Of a stretch of DNA of 64,000 bases, positions 26,034 through 35,056 are shown piece after piece. The notes under the pieces were generated by a model. That model saw only the letters and a program-made list of their open reading frames with translations. It searched no databases and had not been told where the DNA came from. Both the position numbers and the translations under genes were made by a program. The stretch covers positions 62,001-126,000 of the forward strand of contig NZ_WKJN01000011.1 in assembly GCF_009674495.1 (NCBI RefSeq). Reading direction: 5' to 3'. Position 1 is the first letter of the stretch. Every line of letters starts with the position of its first letter. The DNA is from Duganella alba. GTDB lineage: Bacteria; Pseudomonadota; Gammaproteobacteria; Burkholderiales; Burkholderiaceae_D.

Positions 26034-29000
26034 CCGATCCCAAGCTGCTCGCCGAATTCGACGCGCTGCCCTTCAACGAAAAAATGATCCTCGCCCTGCT
26101 CGCCCTGATCGGCGAGCCGGCCGGACGCACGCTGGTGCTCGATCACCTGATCCACGCGCGCATTGAATTCGATGACGACGGCAACCTGTACACGGTGGGC
26201 ACGCTGGACGAAGCCCTGCAAAAACTGGAGCGCCTGGCCTTTATCAGCGTGGTGACGGGACGCGGCTTTGTCTGCAATCCCAAGCTGCGCTGGCCCGCGC
26301 TGCGTGCCGCCATCGGCACCCATGCGCTGGAAGACCTGTGCGCCGCCTACGCCGAGCTGGTGCCGATGCGCCAGACCTGGAACAGCATGGAACCGCGCAG
26401 CTACCGCGCCGGCATGGCGCGCCTGCGCATGGGCCTGTTGCGCGGCCACGGTCCGCAGCAAATCCAGCAGGTGCTGGCCTTCTGCCTGGGCAGCTACGAG
26501 GCGGCGCAGCTGCACCCTGTCGTCGACATCTTCGGCCGGCCGTTCGAGCCGGGCATGATCGCGCTGGTCAACCCGCTGCTGCAGGACGACGTGCTGGCGG
26601 TCCTGATGCACAACGCCCAGCATGAACCGGCCACCGCGCCGGCCATCCGCGAATTCTGCGAGATGCACATGCAGCGTCGTCACGGCGATATCAACGCCGA
26701 ACTGCGCATGGCGATGGCGGAAGACGCGCTGCTGTGCGGCCGCCTGGACGACGCCAAGCGTTATCTGGAACGCACCGCCGGCCCGCAAAGCCAATACCTC
26801 GCCAGCGTCATCGTGCTGCTGCGCGGCGCCGCCAGCGCCGCCATCATCGGCTTTGACGCCGCATTGAAAACCCTGCGCCGCGATACCGGCAAGCGCAAAC
26901 ACCTGTTTGCCGGCATGGGCGGCTACCTGTATCTGCTGTCGATGCTGCGCAGCGGCGACGCCAAGCACCTGAAGGCGGCGGAAGCCTACCTCGAAATCGC
27001 GGTCAAGCTGCCGAAGAATCATGACAGCTCGGTGCACCAGCAGATCGACATGCTGCGCCAGGTGCGCGCCGGCGTGATGCAGACCGACGCCATCGCCAAC
27101 CTGGCGTGGGAACCGGGCCTGCAAACGCAGGTGTTCCAGTTCCTGCTGTACTTCTGGCTCTCGCTGCCGCAACTGCAGGAGCGCAAGGAGCAGCTGCAGG
27201 AGCTGGTGAAGAACGCCGAGCGCGCCGGCTATATGTTCATCGCCGGCCAGGCTGCGGCGCTGCTGGGCCAGATGGGCGATGCCGAGATGCAGACGCACGC
27301 GCAGGCGCTGCGCTCGCGCTTCGGCTTCCCGGATCTGAGCACCTGGTTCGAACGGCAGGAAGGCTGGCAGCGCCAGCTCACCGCGCTGATCAACCTGCAC
27401 CAGCCCTCCGCACCCGATGCGGCGGGCAGCTCGCGCCTGGTATGGCTGCTGACCTACGATAACCGCCACGGCCTGACCGACATCGTGCCGCTGGAGCAGA
27501 AGCGCGATGCGCGCGGCCTGTGGAGCAAGGGCCGCGCCGTGGGTCTGAAGCGCCTGCGCTTCGAATCCGAGCAGTTCGACTTCCTGACGCCGCAGGACAT
27601 CCGCGCGGCGGAAGCGATCACCGTCGCTCATCGCGGCTACCAGTCCACCGGCCTGACTTACGAGATCGATCCGCAGCGCGCCGCGCCGACGCTGGTGAAT
27701 CACCCATTGCTGTTCTGGTCCGACCTGCCGGACATGCGCGTCGAGATGCTGTCCGGCGAGCCTGAACTGCTGATCAAGAAAAGCCCCGGCAACCTGGAAC
27801 TGCGCTTGCAGCCGCCGATTCCGGACGACAGCTCCTCGGTGGTGATCACCAAGGAAACGCCGACCCGCCTGCGCGTGGTCAACATCCTCGACGAGCACCG
27901 CCGCATCGCCGCCATCGTCGGTGATGCGCTGAATGTGCCGGCGCACGCGGAACAGCAGGTGCTGTCCGCCATCAGCGCCATCTCGTCGCTGGTGACGGTG
28001 CAATCGGAAATCGGCGGCGCCGCGCCGGACATGGAACAGATGGAAGCCGACATGCGCCTGCACCTGCACCTGCTGCCGTACCAGCACGGCCTGAAGATGC
28101 AGATCCTGGTGCGGCCGCTGGTCAACGGCGCTTACTACAAGCCGGGTGACGGCGCCGACAGCGTGATAGCCGACATTGGCGGCAAGCCGGTACAGGCGCG
28201 CCGCAAGCTGATCGACGAACGCGATGCGGAGCGCGACCTGATCGCCAAATGCCCGGTACTGGAATCGGCGGAGCAGGATCACGGCGAATGGCTGCTCGGC
28301 CAGCCGGCGCTGTGCCTGCAACTGTTGGTGGAGTTGCAGGAGCTGGACCCGGCAAGCATCGTCATCGCCTGGCCGGAAGGCGAAAGCTTCCGCGTCACCG
28401 CCAAGGTCGAGACCAAGCATCTGCGCCTCGCCATCAAGAGCAACAAGGACTGGTTCGCGGCCAGCGGTGAACTGAAGGTCGATGAAGACAAGGTAATCGA
28501 CCTGCGCACGCTGCTGGAGATGATGCAGAAGAGCCAGGGCCGCTTCGTGGAGCTGGGCGAGAACCGCTACATGGCGCTCACCGAGGAGCTGTACCGCCGC
28601 CTGCAGGAAGTCTCGGCCTATGGCGAGATTACCGCCGACGGCGTGCGCGTGCATCCGCTGGCCTCTTTCGCGCTGGAAGAACTGGCCGACGACGTCGGCG
28701 GCCTCAAGTCCGACAAGCTGTGGAAAGAACACCTGGCGCGCATGCAGGAACAGACTGTCTTCGAACCGCAGCTGCCAAGCACCCTGCAGGCGGAGCTGCG
28801 CGACTACCAGGTCGAAGGCTACAACTGGCTGTCGCGCCTTGCGCATTGGGGCGTGGGCGCCTGCCTGGCCGACGACATGGGCCTCGGCAAAACGCTGCAG
28901 GCGCTGGCGCTGATGCTGTCGCGTGCACCGCAAGGTCCGACGCTGGTGATCGCGCCGACCTCGGTCTGCATGAACTGGATGAGCGAAGCCGCGCGTTTCG

Positions 29001-30187
29001 CACCGACGCTGAACGTGCAGCTGTTCGGCGCCGGCGACCGCGCCGAAGTGATGAACAACCTGCACGCCTACGACGTGGTGGTGACCAGCTACGGCCTGCT
29101 GCAACTGGAGTCCGCATTGTTTGCCGGCGTGCAGTGGAACACCATCGTGCTCGATGAAGCGCAGGCCATCAAGAACGCGGCCACCAAGCGTTCCGCCGCC
29201 GTAATGGCGCTGAAGGGCGATTTCCGCATCGCCGTCACCGGCACGCCGCTGGAAAACCACCTCGGCGAATTGTGGAACCTGTTCCGCTTCATCAATCCGG
29301 GTCTGCTGGGCAGCATCGAGCAGTTCAACCTGCGCTTCGCCGCGCCGATTGAAAAGCCGCAGGACCACCGCGCCGAACTGGGCGCGCGCAAGCGCCTGCG
29401 CCGTTTGATCCAGCCGTTCATCCTGCGCCGCACCAAGGCGCAGGTGCTGACCGAGCTGCCGTCGCGTACCGAGATCACGCTGGAAGTCGATCTGTCAGCC
29501 GACGAAACGGCGCTGTACGAATCGCTGCGCCGCGCGGCATTGGAAAACCTGGAAGCGGTCGAAGGACCGGCCGAGAAGAAATCGATCCAGATCCTGGCCG
29601 AGATCATGAAGCTGCGCCGCGCCTGCTGCAATCCCAACCTGATCGCGCCGGAACTGAACCTGGCCAGCAGCAAGCTGGCCGCCTTCGCGCATCTGCTGGA
29701 AGGCCTGCTGGAGAACAAGCACAAGGTGCTGGTATTCAGCCAGTTCGTCGACCACCTGGCGCTGATCCGCGCGCATCTGGACGCGCAGGGCGTCAGCTAT
29801 CAGTACCTGGATGGCTCGACCTCCATGGCCGACCGCAAGAAGCGCGTGGATGCCTTCCAGGCCGGCGTCGGCGATGTGTTCCTGATCTCGCTGAAAGCGG
29901 GTGGCGTCGGCATCAACCTGACGGCCGCCGACTACGTGATCCACATGGACCCGTGGTGGAATCCGGCGGTGGAAGACCAGGCCTCGGACCGCGCGCACCG
30001 CATGGGCCAGTTGCGGCCGGTGACCATCTACCGCCTGGTGGCGCGCCACACCATCGAGGAAGGCATCGTCGACCTGCACCAGCACAAGCGCGACCTGGCC
30101 GACAGCCTGCTGGAAGGCAGCGACGTCAGCGGCCGCATGTCGGCCGGCGAAATGTTGGCGATGCTGCAAGAAGGGTTGAAAAAGTAA
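26030..30187 (+). CDS. Large SNF2-family DEAD/DEAH ATPase with about 900-residue N-terminal extension
   Basis: 1385 residues. The C-terminal 470 form a SNF2 ATPase: LADDMGLGKT (Walker A, DDMGLGKT at 948-955), VIAPTSVCMNWMSEA, DEAQ (1042-1045), TGTPLENHLGELWNLF, KVLVFSQFVDHL, LISLKAGGVGINLTAAD, and DRAHRMGQ (motif VI). The first 900 residues are not a standard nucleic-acid-binding domain; 1-100 looks winged-helix-like and about 150-450 is helical and repeat-rich. Bacterial SNF2 proteins translocate on duplex DNA, for example recycling RNA polymerase (RapA). The exact role here is unknown. It is translationally coupled to the S9 peptidase and has no partner nuclease or methylase nearby. Confidence 0.9.
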   Translation: MTDPKLLAEFDALPFNEKMILALLALIGEPAGRTLVLDHLIHARIEFDDDGNLYTVGTLDEALQKLERLAFISVVTGRGFVCNPKLRWPALRAAIGTHALEDLCAAYAELVPMRQTWNSMEPRSYRAGMARLRMGLLRGHGPQQIQQVLAFCLGSYEAAQLHPVVDIFGRPFEPGMIALVNPLLQDDVLAVLMHNAQHEPATAPAIREFCEMHMQRRHGDINAELRMAMAEDALLCGRLDDAKRYLERTAGPQSQYLASVIVLLRGAASAAIIGFDAALKTLRRDTGKRKHLFAGMGGYLYLLSMLRSGDAKHLKAAEAYLEIAVKLPKNHDSSVHQQIDMLRQVRAGVMQTDAIANLAWEPGLQTQVFQFLLYFWLSLPQLQERKEQLQELVKNAERAGYMFIAGQAAALLGQMGDAEMQTHAQALRSRFGFPDLSTWFERQEGWQRQLTALINLHQPSAPDAAGSSRLVWLLTYDNRHGLTDIVPLEQKRDARGLWSKGRAVGLKRLRFESEQFDFLTPQDIRAAEAITVAHRGYQSTGLTYEIDPQRAAPTLVNHPLLFWSDLPDMRVEMLSGEPELLIKKSPGNLELRLQPPIPDDSSSVVITKETPTRLRVVNILDEHRRIAAIVGDALNVPAHAEQQVLSAISAISSLVTVQSEIGGAAPDMEQMEADMRLHLHLLPYQHGLKMQILVRPLVNGAYYKPGDGADSVIADIGGKPVQARRKLIDERDAERDLIAKCPVLESAEQDHGEWLLGQPALCLQLLVELQELDPASIVIAWPEGESFRVTAKVETKHLRLAIKSNKDWFAASGELKVDEDKVIDLRTLLEMMQKSQGRFVELGENRYMALTEELYRRLQEVSAYGEITADGVRVHPLASFALEELADDVGGLKSDKLWKEHLARMQEQTVFEPQLPSTLQAELRDYQVEGYNWLSRLAHWGVGACLADDMGLGKTLQALALMLSRAPQGPTLVIAPTSVCMNWMSEAARFAPTLNVQLFGAGDRAEVMNNLHAYDVVVTSYGLLQLESALFAGVQWNTIVLDEAQAIKNAATKRSAAVMALKGDFRIAVTGTPLENHLGELWNLFRFINPGLLGSIEQFNLRFAAPIEKPQDHRAELGARKRLRRLIQPFILRRTKAQVLTELPSRTEITLEVDLSADETALYESLRRAALENLEAVEGPAEKKSIQILAEIMKLRRACCNPNLIAPELNLASSKLAAFAHLLEGLLENKHKVLVFSQFVDHLALIRAHLDAQGVSYQYLDGSTSMADRKKRVDAFQAGVGDVFLISLKAGGVGINLTAADYVIHMDPWWNPAVEDQASDRAHRMGQLRPVTIYRLVARHTIEEGIVDLHQHKRDLADSLLEGSDVSGRMSAGEMLAMLQEGLKK

Positions 30188-30261
30188 TTCGGCTTGTATC
30201 GAGCGCTCTCAAGCGGCCGGATTAGTGATAATCTCCTCCGCTTCAGATACAAGGCTGCATA

Positions 30262-32178
30262 ATGATGATTAAGACAAGATTTGCATTGGCTGCGCTGATG
30301 GCGGCTCTTGCCGCCGCGCCAGCCGGCGCCGCCACACACCACCACAAGGCTGCTCCCACCAAGAAAAGCAGCGCCAAGGCCAGCACCAGCAAGGCCAAGA
30401 GCACCAAATCCACCAAGAGCAAAGGCAAGGCCAGCGCCAAGTCGTCCGGCAAGACCAAGGCTGTCGCTGCCGTCGCCGCGGTGCCGGCCCTGAAGGTCGC
30501 TTCCGAGCGCTACCAGGACCGCCAGTTCGACAACCTGAGCAACCAGTTCCTCAACGCGCTGTGGCGCATCGATTCGGAAAGCGCGATCTACGCCGGCAAG
30601 TACGACACCGCCGCCACGCTGACCGTGTTCGACAAGGCGGAACAGGCCAAGGAACTGGCCTTCATCGACGACTGGAAGCAGCGCCTGACCGCCGTCAACG
30701 CCGGCAAGCTGGCGCCCAAGCAGCGCACCGATCTGGCGCTGCTGCTCAACAAGCTTGATGGCGACCGCTTCCGCCTGACCACCTTGCGCGAGTGGGAATG
30801 GAATCCGGCCAGCTACAACGTCGCCGGTCCGATCGATCTGATCCTCAATACCGAATACGCGGCCCAGCCGCAGCGCCTGCGCACGCTGCTCAAGCGCATC
30901 GCCAGCATTCCGGCTTACTACGACGCGGCGCGCGCCAACATCGTCAATCCGACGCGCGAGCACACCCGCCTGGCGATCGCGCAGGCGCCCGGCGTGCAGG
31001 CACTGCTGGCCGAGGTGGACAAGGTGGCGCAGGCGTCGATCCTGACGCCGGTGGAGAAGCAGCAGTACACGCAGCGCGTCAACGCGGCCTTGATGGCGGT
31101 CGACGGCTACGTGGCTTTCCTGACCGAGATGGACAAGCAGATGGACACCAGGGGCCGTCGCACTTTCCGTCTGGGCAAGGAGCTGTATGAGCAGAAGTTT
31201 GCCTACGATATCCAGTCCGGCAGCACCGCCGAGCAGACCTATCAGAAAGCGCTGGCGGCGCGCGAAGAGCTGCTGGCGAACATGGACAAGCTGTCCGACG
31301 AGCTGTGGGACAAGACCATGGGCGGCGCCGCCAAGCCGGCCGACCGCTTTGCCAAGATCGGCATGGTGATCGACAAGCTGTCGGCGCGTCACGTGGCGCG
31401 CGAGGATTTCGTCAGCGAGATCAAACGTCAGATTCCGCTGTTGCAGGATTGGGTGATCAGCCGCAACCTGCTGACGCTGGACCCGAACAAGCAGCTGGAA
31501 GTGCGCGCGACGCCTGCCTACCAGGCCGGTGTCGCGGGCGCCAGCATCGATGCGCCGGGGCCGTATCGTCCGCAGGACCGCACCTTCTACAACGTCACGC
31601 CGCTCGATGGCGCGACGCCGGAAGCGGCCGAAAGCAGCCTGCGCGAGTACAACTACTGGATTCTGCAGATCCTGAATATTCACGAGGCGATTCCGGGCCA
31701 CTATGCGCAGCTGATCTACGCCAACCGTTCGCCGTCGATCGTCAAATCGATCTTCGGCAATGGCGCGATGGTGGAAGGCTGGGCGGTATATGGCGAGCGC
31801 ATGATGCTGGAGTCCGGCTACGGCGACAACGCGCCGGAGATGTGGCTCATGTGGTCGAAGTGGAACCTGCGCAGCGTGACCAACACCATTCTCGATTACA
31901 GCGTGCATGTGCTGGGCATGACGGAAGAACAGGCCGTCGATCTGCTGCAGCGCCAGGCGTTCCAGACGCATAGCGAGGCGGTGGAGAAATGGCATCGCGT
32001 GCAGGTGTCATCGGTGCAGCTGACCAGCTACTTCAGCGGCTACAGCGAGATCATGGAGTTGCGCGAGCAGCGCAAGCAGCAGCTGGGCGCGGGCTTCAAC
32101 CTGAAGCAGTTCCACGAGCAATTCCTCAGCTACGGCAGCGCGCCGGTGCGCGTGATCAAAGGTTTGATGACGCAGTAG
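30262..32178 (+). CDS. DUF885 family metallopeptidase-like exported protein
   Basis: 638 residues from two consecutive ATGs (30262, 30265). A Sec signal peptide (FALAALMAALAAAPAGA) precedes a low-complexity Lys/Ser/Ala/Thr-rich linker (about 25-70), then a helical DUF885 domain with HEAIPGH at 474-480 and EGWAVYGERMM, the zinc-binding and glutamate motifs of this family. DUF885 proteins resemble carboxypeptidase Taq (M32-like) folds and act on peptides or dipeptides. Location is periplasmic, possibly associated with envelope polymers through the basic linker. A hairpin terminator follows. Mixed evidence: the family is clear, the substrate unknown. Confidence 0.9.
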   Translation: MMIKTRFALAALMAALAAAPAGAATHHHKAAPTKKSSAKASTSKAKSTKSTKSKGKASAKSSGKTKAVAAVAAVPALKVASERYQDRQFDNLSNQFLNALWRIDSESAIYAGKYDTAATLTVFDKAEQAKELAFIDDWKQRLTAVNAGKLAPKQRTDLALLLNKLDGDRFRLTTLREWEWNPASYNVAGPIDLILNTEYAAQPQRLRTLLKRIASIPAYYDAARANIVNPTREHTRLAIAQAPGVQALLAEVDKVAQASILTPVEKQQYTQRVNAALMAVDGYVAFLTEMDKQMDTRGRRTFRLGKELYEQKFAYDIQSGSTAEQTYQKALAAREELLANMDKLSDELWDKTMGGAAKPADRFAKIGMVIDKLSARHVAREDFVSEIKRQIPLLQDWVISRNLLTLDPNKQLEVRATPAYQAGVAGASIDAPGPYRPQDRTFYNVTPLDGATPEAAESSLREYNYWILQILNIHEAIPGHYAQLIYANRSPSIVKSIFGNGAMVEGWAVYGERMMLESGYGDNAPEMWLMWSKWNLRSVTNTILDYSVHVLGMTEEQAVDLLQRQAFQTHSEAVEKWHRVQVSSVQLTSYFSGYSEIMELREQRKQQLGAGFNLKQFHEQFLSYGSAPVRVIKGLMTQ

Positions 32179-32225
32179 TCCTGCGCTCGCTCAAACAGAT
32201 GGGCATGTGATTCGATACGATGGGG

Positions 32226-32250
32226 AACGGCTGTGCGTCAGCCGTTTTCT
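32226..32250 (+). terminator. Intrinsic terminator after the DUF885 gene
   Basis: AACGGCT (32226-32232) pairs with AGCCGTT (32240-32246) across a 7-base loop, followed by TTCT. It lies 48 bases past the DUF885 stop and 25 bases before the next start. The T-run is short, so efficiency is uncertain. Confidence 0.55.
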
Positions 32251-32275
32251 GCTACGATCAAATTCGGGAGGTATC

Positions 32276-32716
32276 ATGACCATGCCCATTAAATTCGACA
32301 CCCTGCAGTACACCCAGAGCCTGATTGATGCCGGTATTCCACCGGTACAAGCCGAGGCACAAGCACAGGCCCTCACTCAGGCAATGGACGAAGCCACCGT
32401 CGCGCCAAGCGAACTGGTGCTATTGCGAACCGACATGATCGCGCGCATAGAGATGTTGCGCATCGAAATGAACGAAAAATTCGATGCGCTTCGTGCCGAA
32501 ATGAATGCCAAGCTGGAAGCGCTGGAAGAGCGATTCAATGCCAAGCTGGAAGCGCTGGAAGAGCGATTCAACGCCAAGCTGGAAGCGCTGGAGCAGCGCT
32601 TGCGGGCGTATATCGACCGCAAGCTGACTACCGTTTATTGGATGGTGGGAATTTCACTGGCATTGCATGCCGTTACGATCGGCATGCTGGTGCGGGTCAT
32701 CGACCGGCTGCCCTAG
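32276..32716 (+). CDS. Coiled-coil membrane-anchored protein (DUF1640/CCDC90-like)
   Basis: 146 residues from the ATG at 32276, preceded by GGGAGG. An N-terminal helical region (FDTLQYTQSLIDAGIPPVQAEAQAQAL in parts) matches the DUF1640 group, then a long coiled coil (about 50-118) and a C-terminal membrane helix (VYWMVGISLALHAVTIGMLV). Three copies of an 11-residue unit NAKLEALEERF extend the coil, encoded by a 33-bp tandem DNA repeat. Such proteins are small inner-membrane coiled coils of unknown function; eukaryotic relatives regulate mitochondrial calcium uptake. The convergent tatC ends 1 base after its stop. Confidence 0.8.
   Translation: MTMPIKFDTLQYTQSLIDAGIPPVQAEAQAQALTQAMDEATVAPSELVLLRTDMIARIEMLRIEMNEKFDALRAEMNAKLEALEERFNAKLEALEERFNAKLEALEQRLRAYIDRKLTTVYWMVGISLALHAVTIGMLVRVIDRLP
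32504..32602 (+). repeat. 33-bp tandem repeat, three copies, in the coiled-coil gene
   Basis: Copies at 32504-32536, 32537-32569 and 32570-32602. The first two are identical; the third begins with AAC for AAT and diverges in its last bases. The period is a multiple of 3, so copy-number change would keep the frame and lengthen the coil by 11 residues per unit. Confidence 0.9.
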
Positions 32717-32717
32717 A

Positions 32718-33473
32718 TCAGGCTTTTTCTTCCGGGGCCGTGGACATGCGCACGAACATCGGCGCCACCAGCAGGCCCAGCTCGAACAGCAGGCACATCG
32801 GAATCGCCAGCGAGAACATGCTGACCGCATCCGGCGGCGTCACGATAGCCGCCACCACAAACGCGCCAACGATCGCATAAGGACGAATCTCCTTCAGCTT
32901 GGCCACCGTCACCAGGCCCATGCGCACCAGGATCACCACCACCACCGGCACCTCGAAGGTCGCGCCAAACGCCAGGCACATCGACATCACGAAATCCAGG
33001 TAGTTTTCGATATCCGGCGTCACCGCAATCGACTGCGGCGAAAACTCGGCAATGAACTGGAACACCCGGCCGAACACAAGGAAGTAGCAGAACGCCACGC
33101 CCGACATGAACAGCACCGACGACGAAATCACCAGCGGCGCGATCAGGCGCTTCTCGTGCGCATACAGGCCCGGCGCCACAAACGCCCACAGTTGGTACAG
33201 CACCCACGGCAACGACAGGATGATGGAAATCACCAGCGTCACCTTCATCGGCACCAGGAACGGCGAGATCACGCCGGTGGCGATCATCTTCGAGCCGACC
33301 GGCAGCGAGCGGATCATCGGCTCGGCGATGATGTCGTAGATGTGCGAAGGGCCAGGCCAGATCATCAGGCCGATGCAGACCAGCGCAATGCCGATCGACG
33401 CCTTGACCAAACGATCCCGCAGTTCGATCAGGTGAGAGATAAAGGTCTCTTCGCCCTGGTTAGGTGTAGTCAT
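32718..33473 (-). CDS. tatC: Twin-arginine translocase subunit TatC
   Basis: 251 residues with six predicted membrane helices. The N-terminal ETFISHLIELRDRLVKA, LPWVLYQLWAFVAPGLYAHEKR, and the conserved FGATFEVPVVVVILVRMG are TatC signatures. TatC recognises the twin-arginine signal and forms the receptor with TatB in the inner membrane for export of folded proteins. It starts directly after tatB, and is the last gene of the leftward his-hinT-tat series. Confidence 0.96.
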   Translation of the reverse strand: MTTPNQGEETFISHLIELRDRLVKASIGIALVCIGLMIWPGPSHIYDIIAEPMIRSLPVGSKMIATGVISPFLVPMKVTLVISIILSLPWVLYQLWAFVAPGLYAHEKRLIAPLVISSSVLFMSGVAFCYFLVFGRVFQFIAEFSPQSIAVTPDIENYLDFVMSMCLAFGATFEVPVVVVILVRMGLVTVAKLKEIRPYAIVGAFVVAAIVTPPDAVSMFSLAIPMCLLFELGLLVAPMFVRMSTAPEEKA

Positions 33474-33995
33474 TTAATAGAAGGAGCTGTTGGTAGGACC
33501 ACGCGGACGGAAGCGGGCCACCCGCGCCGCGCCGGACGTCACGTGCATCTTGCCGCCAGTGCGCTGCTTGTACCAGTTGGGAATGGCCGAATTGCGCACC
33601 AGCTTCTTGCGGCGGAACTCGCGCGCCTTGCGCGACAGGTCGTCCGTGGTCACGCTGTTGAACGCGCCATGCGAATACGAGGACGAACTATCCGACAGCG
33701 ACGACGAGGACGTGTCGGTGAAGGCGTTCTCCACTTCCGCCATATTCTGCGAAATCGAATTCTCCACGTCGGTCTTCACCGCCTGGGCCGCGTCCTGCAC
33801 TTCTTTTTGCAGGTTCTTCAGCTCTTCCAGCTCGATTTCGCGTGTGACTTCGGATTTCACGTCGTTCAGATAACGCTGGGCGCGACCGTACAGCGTCCCG
33901 GCCATGCGCGCCACCTTGGGCAGCTTTTCAGGACCGATGACGACCAGCGCAATCACGCCGATGACAGCAAGTTTGGTAAGACCGAGATCGATCAT
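33474..33995 (-). CDS. tatB: Sec-independent translocase protein TatB
   Basis: 173 residues. One N-terminal membrane helix (LGLTKLAVIGVIALVVIGPEKLPKVAR, with the invariant E and GPEKLP hinge) is followed by an amphipathic helix and a long charged coil (SEVTREIELEELKNLQKEVQDAAQ). The Ser-rich stretch (SSSSLSDSSSSYS) and basic C-terminal tail are variable in this protein. TatB couples signal binding at TatC to TatA recruitment. Confidence 0.93.
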   Translation of the reverse strand: MIDLGLTKLAVIGVIALVVIGPEKLPKVARMAGTLYGRAQRYLNDVKSEVTREIELEELKNLQKEVQDAAQAVKTDVENSISQNMAEVENAFTDTSSSSLSDSSSSYSHGAFNSVTTDDLSRKAREFRRKKLVRNSAIPNWYKQRTGGKMHVTSGAARVARFRPRGPTNSSFY

Positions 33996-34008
33996 AAGAA
34001 GGCGCTAC

Positions 34009-34215
34009 TTACTTCTTCTCTTTCGCATCGACGTCGATGGTGCCAGGCGCGGCAGGGGCGGCCGGCTTCTCTTCGTCGCCTTTTACGCCATCCTTGAAGC
34101 CCTTGACGGCCTTGCCGATATCCGAACCCATATTGCCCAGTTTCTTGGTGCCGAACACCAGCATCACGATAACCAGAACGATCAGCCAGTGCCAAATGCT
34201 AAATGAACCCATCAT
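34009..34215 (-). CDS. tatA: Sec-independent translocase protein TatA
   Basis: 68 residues (67 if the second ATG at 34212 is used). It has a single N-terminal helix ([26 protein letters not shown]) and the [21 protein letters not shown] amphipathic region typical of TatA, then an acidic/Ala/Pro tail. TatA polymerises to form the translocation pathway. It begins 111 bases after hinT, with a palindrome upstream, so this gene may have its own promoter. Confidence 0.94.
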   Translation of the reverse strand: MMGSFSIWHWLIVLVIVMLVFGTKKLGNMGSDIGKAVKGFKDGVKGDEEKPAAPAAPGTIDVDAKEKK

Positions 34216-34225
34216 ATTCCCCTTG

Positions 34226-34241
34226 GGAGCGCATGCGCTCC
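34226..34241. promoter_or_regulatory. 16-bp perfect palindrome upstream of tatA
   Basis: GGAGCGCATGCGCTCC is perfectly symmetric and sits 10 bases before the tatA ATG in the hinT-tatA gap. It could be an operator, or fold as a short hairpin around the ribosome site. The rest of 34242-34326 shows no clear feature. Confidence 0.4.
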
Positions 34242-34326
34242 AGATTTATTCGTTGATTCCCAGAACTGCTGCGACAGTATAAGCGATGCGCAGTCTCTGG
34301 GGTAAGTGTGGTCGCTCGCCGTTAAA

Positions 34327-34695
34327 TCAACGCTCGCCGCGCCACGGATGCGCGCCGCCGACCACGTGCAGGTGTAAATGGTACACCTCTTGGCCGCCGT
34401 CCGGTCCACTGTTGATCACGGTCTTGAAGCCGGCGGCTGGCGCGCCGTCCGCATCATAGCTGACTGCGCAGCCAAATTCCTCTGCCAACCGGGGGGCCAG
34501 CGCCAGCATTTTGCCCAGCAGCGCCGGCTCGCCGGCCGCGTCCTGCAGCGTCGAGAAATGTTTCTTTGGAATCACCAGCAGATGCACGGGGGCCGCAGGA
34601 TTGATGTCCTTGAAGGCCAGCAAGTCCTCGTCCTCATAGACGGTGGTCGAAGGAATTTTCTTTTCGGCTATTTTGCAAAAGATGCAGTTTTCCAC
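34327..34695 (-). CDS. HIT family nucleotide hydrolase (HinT-like)
   Basis: 122 residues. The N-terminal CIFCKIAEKKIPS pattern and the catalytic histidine triad H106-L-H108-L-H110-VVGG identify the HinT branch, which hydrolyses purine nucleoside phosphoramidates and adenylates. Cytoplasmic. It follows hisE by 22 bases on the same strand and precedes tatA; this his-hinT-tat order is common in betaproteobacteria. Confidence 0.93.
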   Translation of the reverse strand: MENCIFCKIAEKKIPSTTVYEDEDLLAFKDINPAAPVHLLVIPKKHFSTLQDAAGEPALLGKMLALAPRLAEEFGCAVSYDADGAPAAGFKTVINSGPDGGQEVYHLHLHVVGGAHPWRGER

Positions 34696-34717
34696 TCAGA
34701 GGCTCCGATTATTCCAA

Positions 34718-35056
34718 TTATTCTTTACGGGATGCTTTTTCCTCGATGCCGGACACGCCCTCGCGGCGCGCCAGTTCATCGAGCACCTGCTGCGGCTTGA
34801 GGTCGAACTGGGCCAGCAGCACCAGCGTATGGAACCACAAGTCGGCCACTTCGTACAGCACCTTGCCGCTGTCGGCGCCGGCGCGCGCATCCTTGGCGGC
34901 CATCACGGTTTCGGTGGCTTCCTCGCCGATCTTCTTCAGGATGGCGTCGTCGCCCTTGGCGAACAGCTTGGAGGTATAGGAGGTGGCGGGATCGCCGCCG
35001 TTGGCCGGCTTGCGCGATTCGATCACGTCGGCCAGCCGGTCAAGAATGGTGCTCAT
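34718..35056 (-). CDS. hisE: Phosphoribosyl-ATP pyrophosphatase
   Basis: 112 residues of the MazG-like fold. [31 protein letters not shown] and [14 protein letters not shown] carry the metal-binding glutamates and aspartate. It removes pyrophosphate from PR-ATP, the second step in histidine synthesis. The ATG overlaps the hisI stop by 4 bases. Separate from hisI, unlike the fused enterobacterial hisIE. Confidence 0.95.
   Translation of the reverse strand: MSTILDRLADVIESRKPANGGDPATSYTSKLFAKGDDAILKKIGEEATETVMAAKDARAGADSGKVLYEVADLWFHTLVLLAQFDLKPQQVLDELARREGVSGIEEKASRKE

Noticed and set aside
24114..32178. S9 peptidase, SNF2 and DUF885 as an established phage-defence system
   Set aside because: SNF2 proteins in known systems such as DISARM come with methylase or other partners that are absent here; only the unusual pairing is reported.
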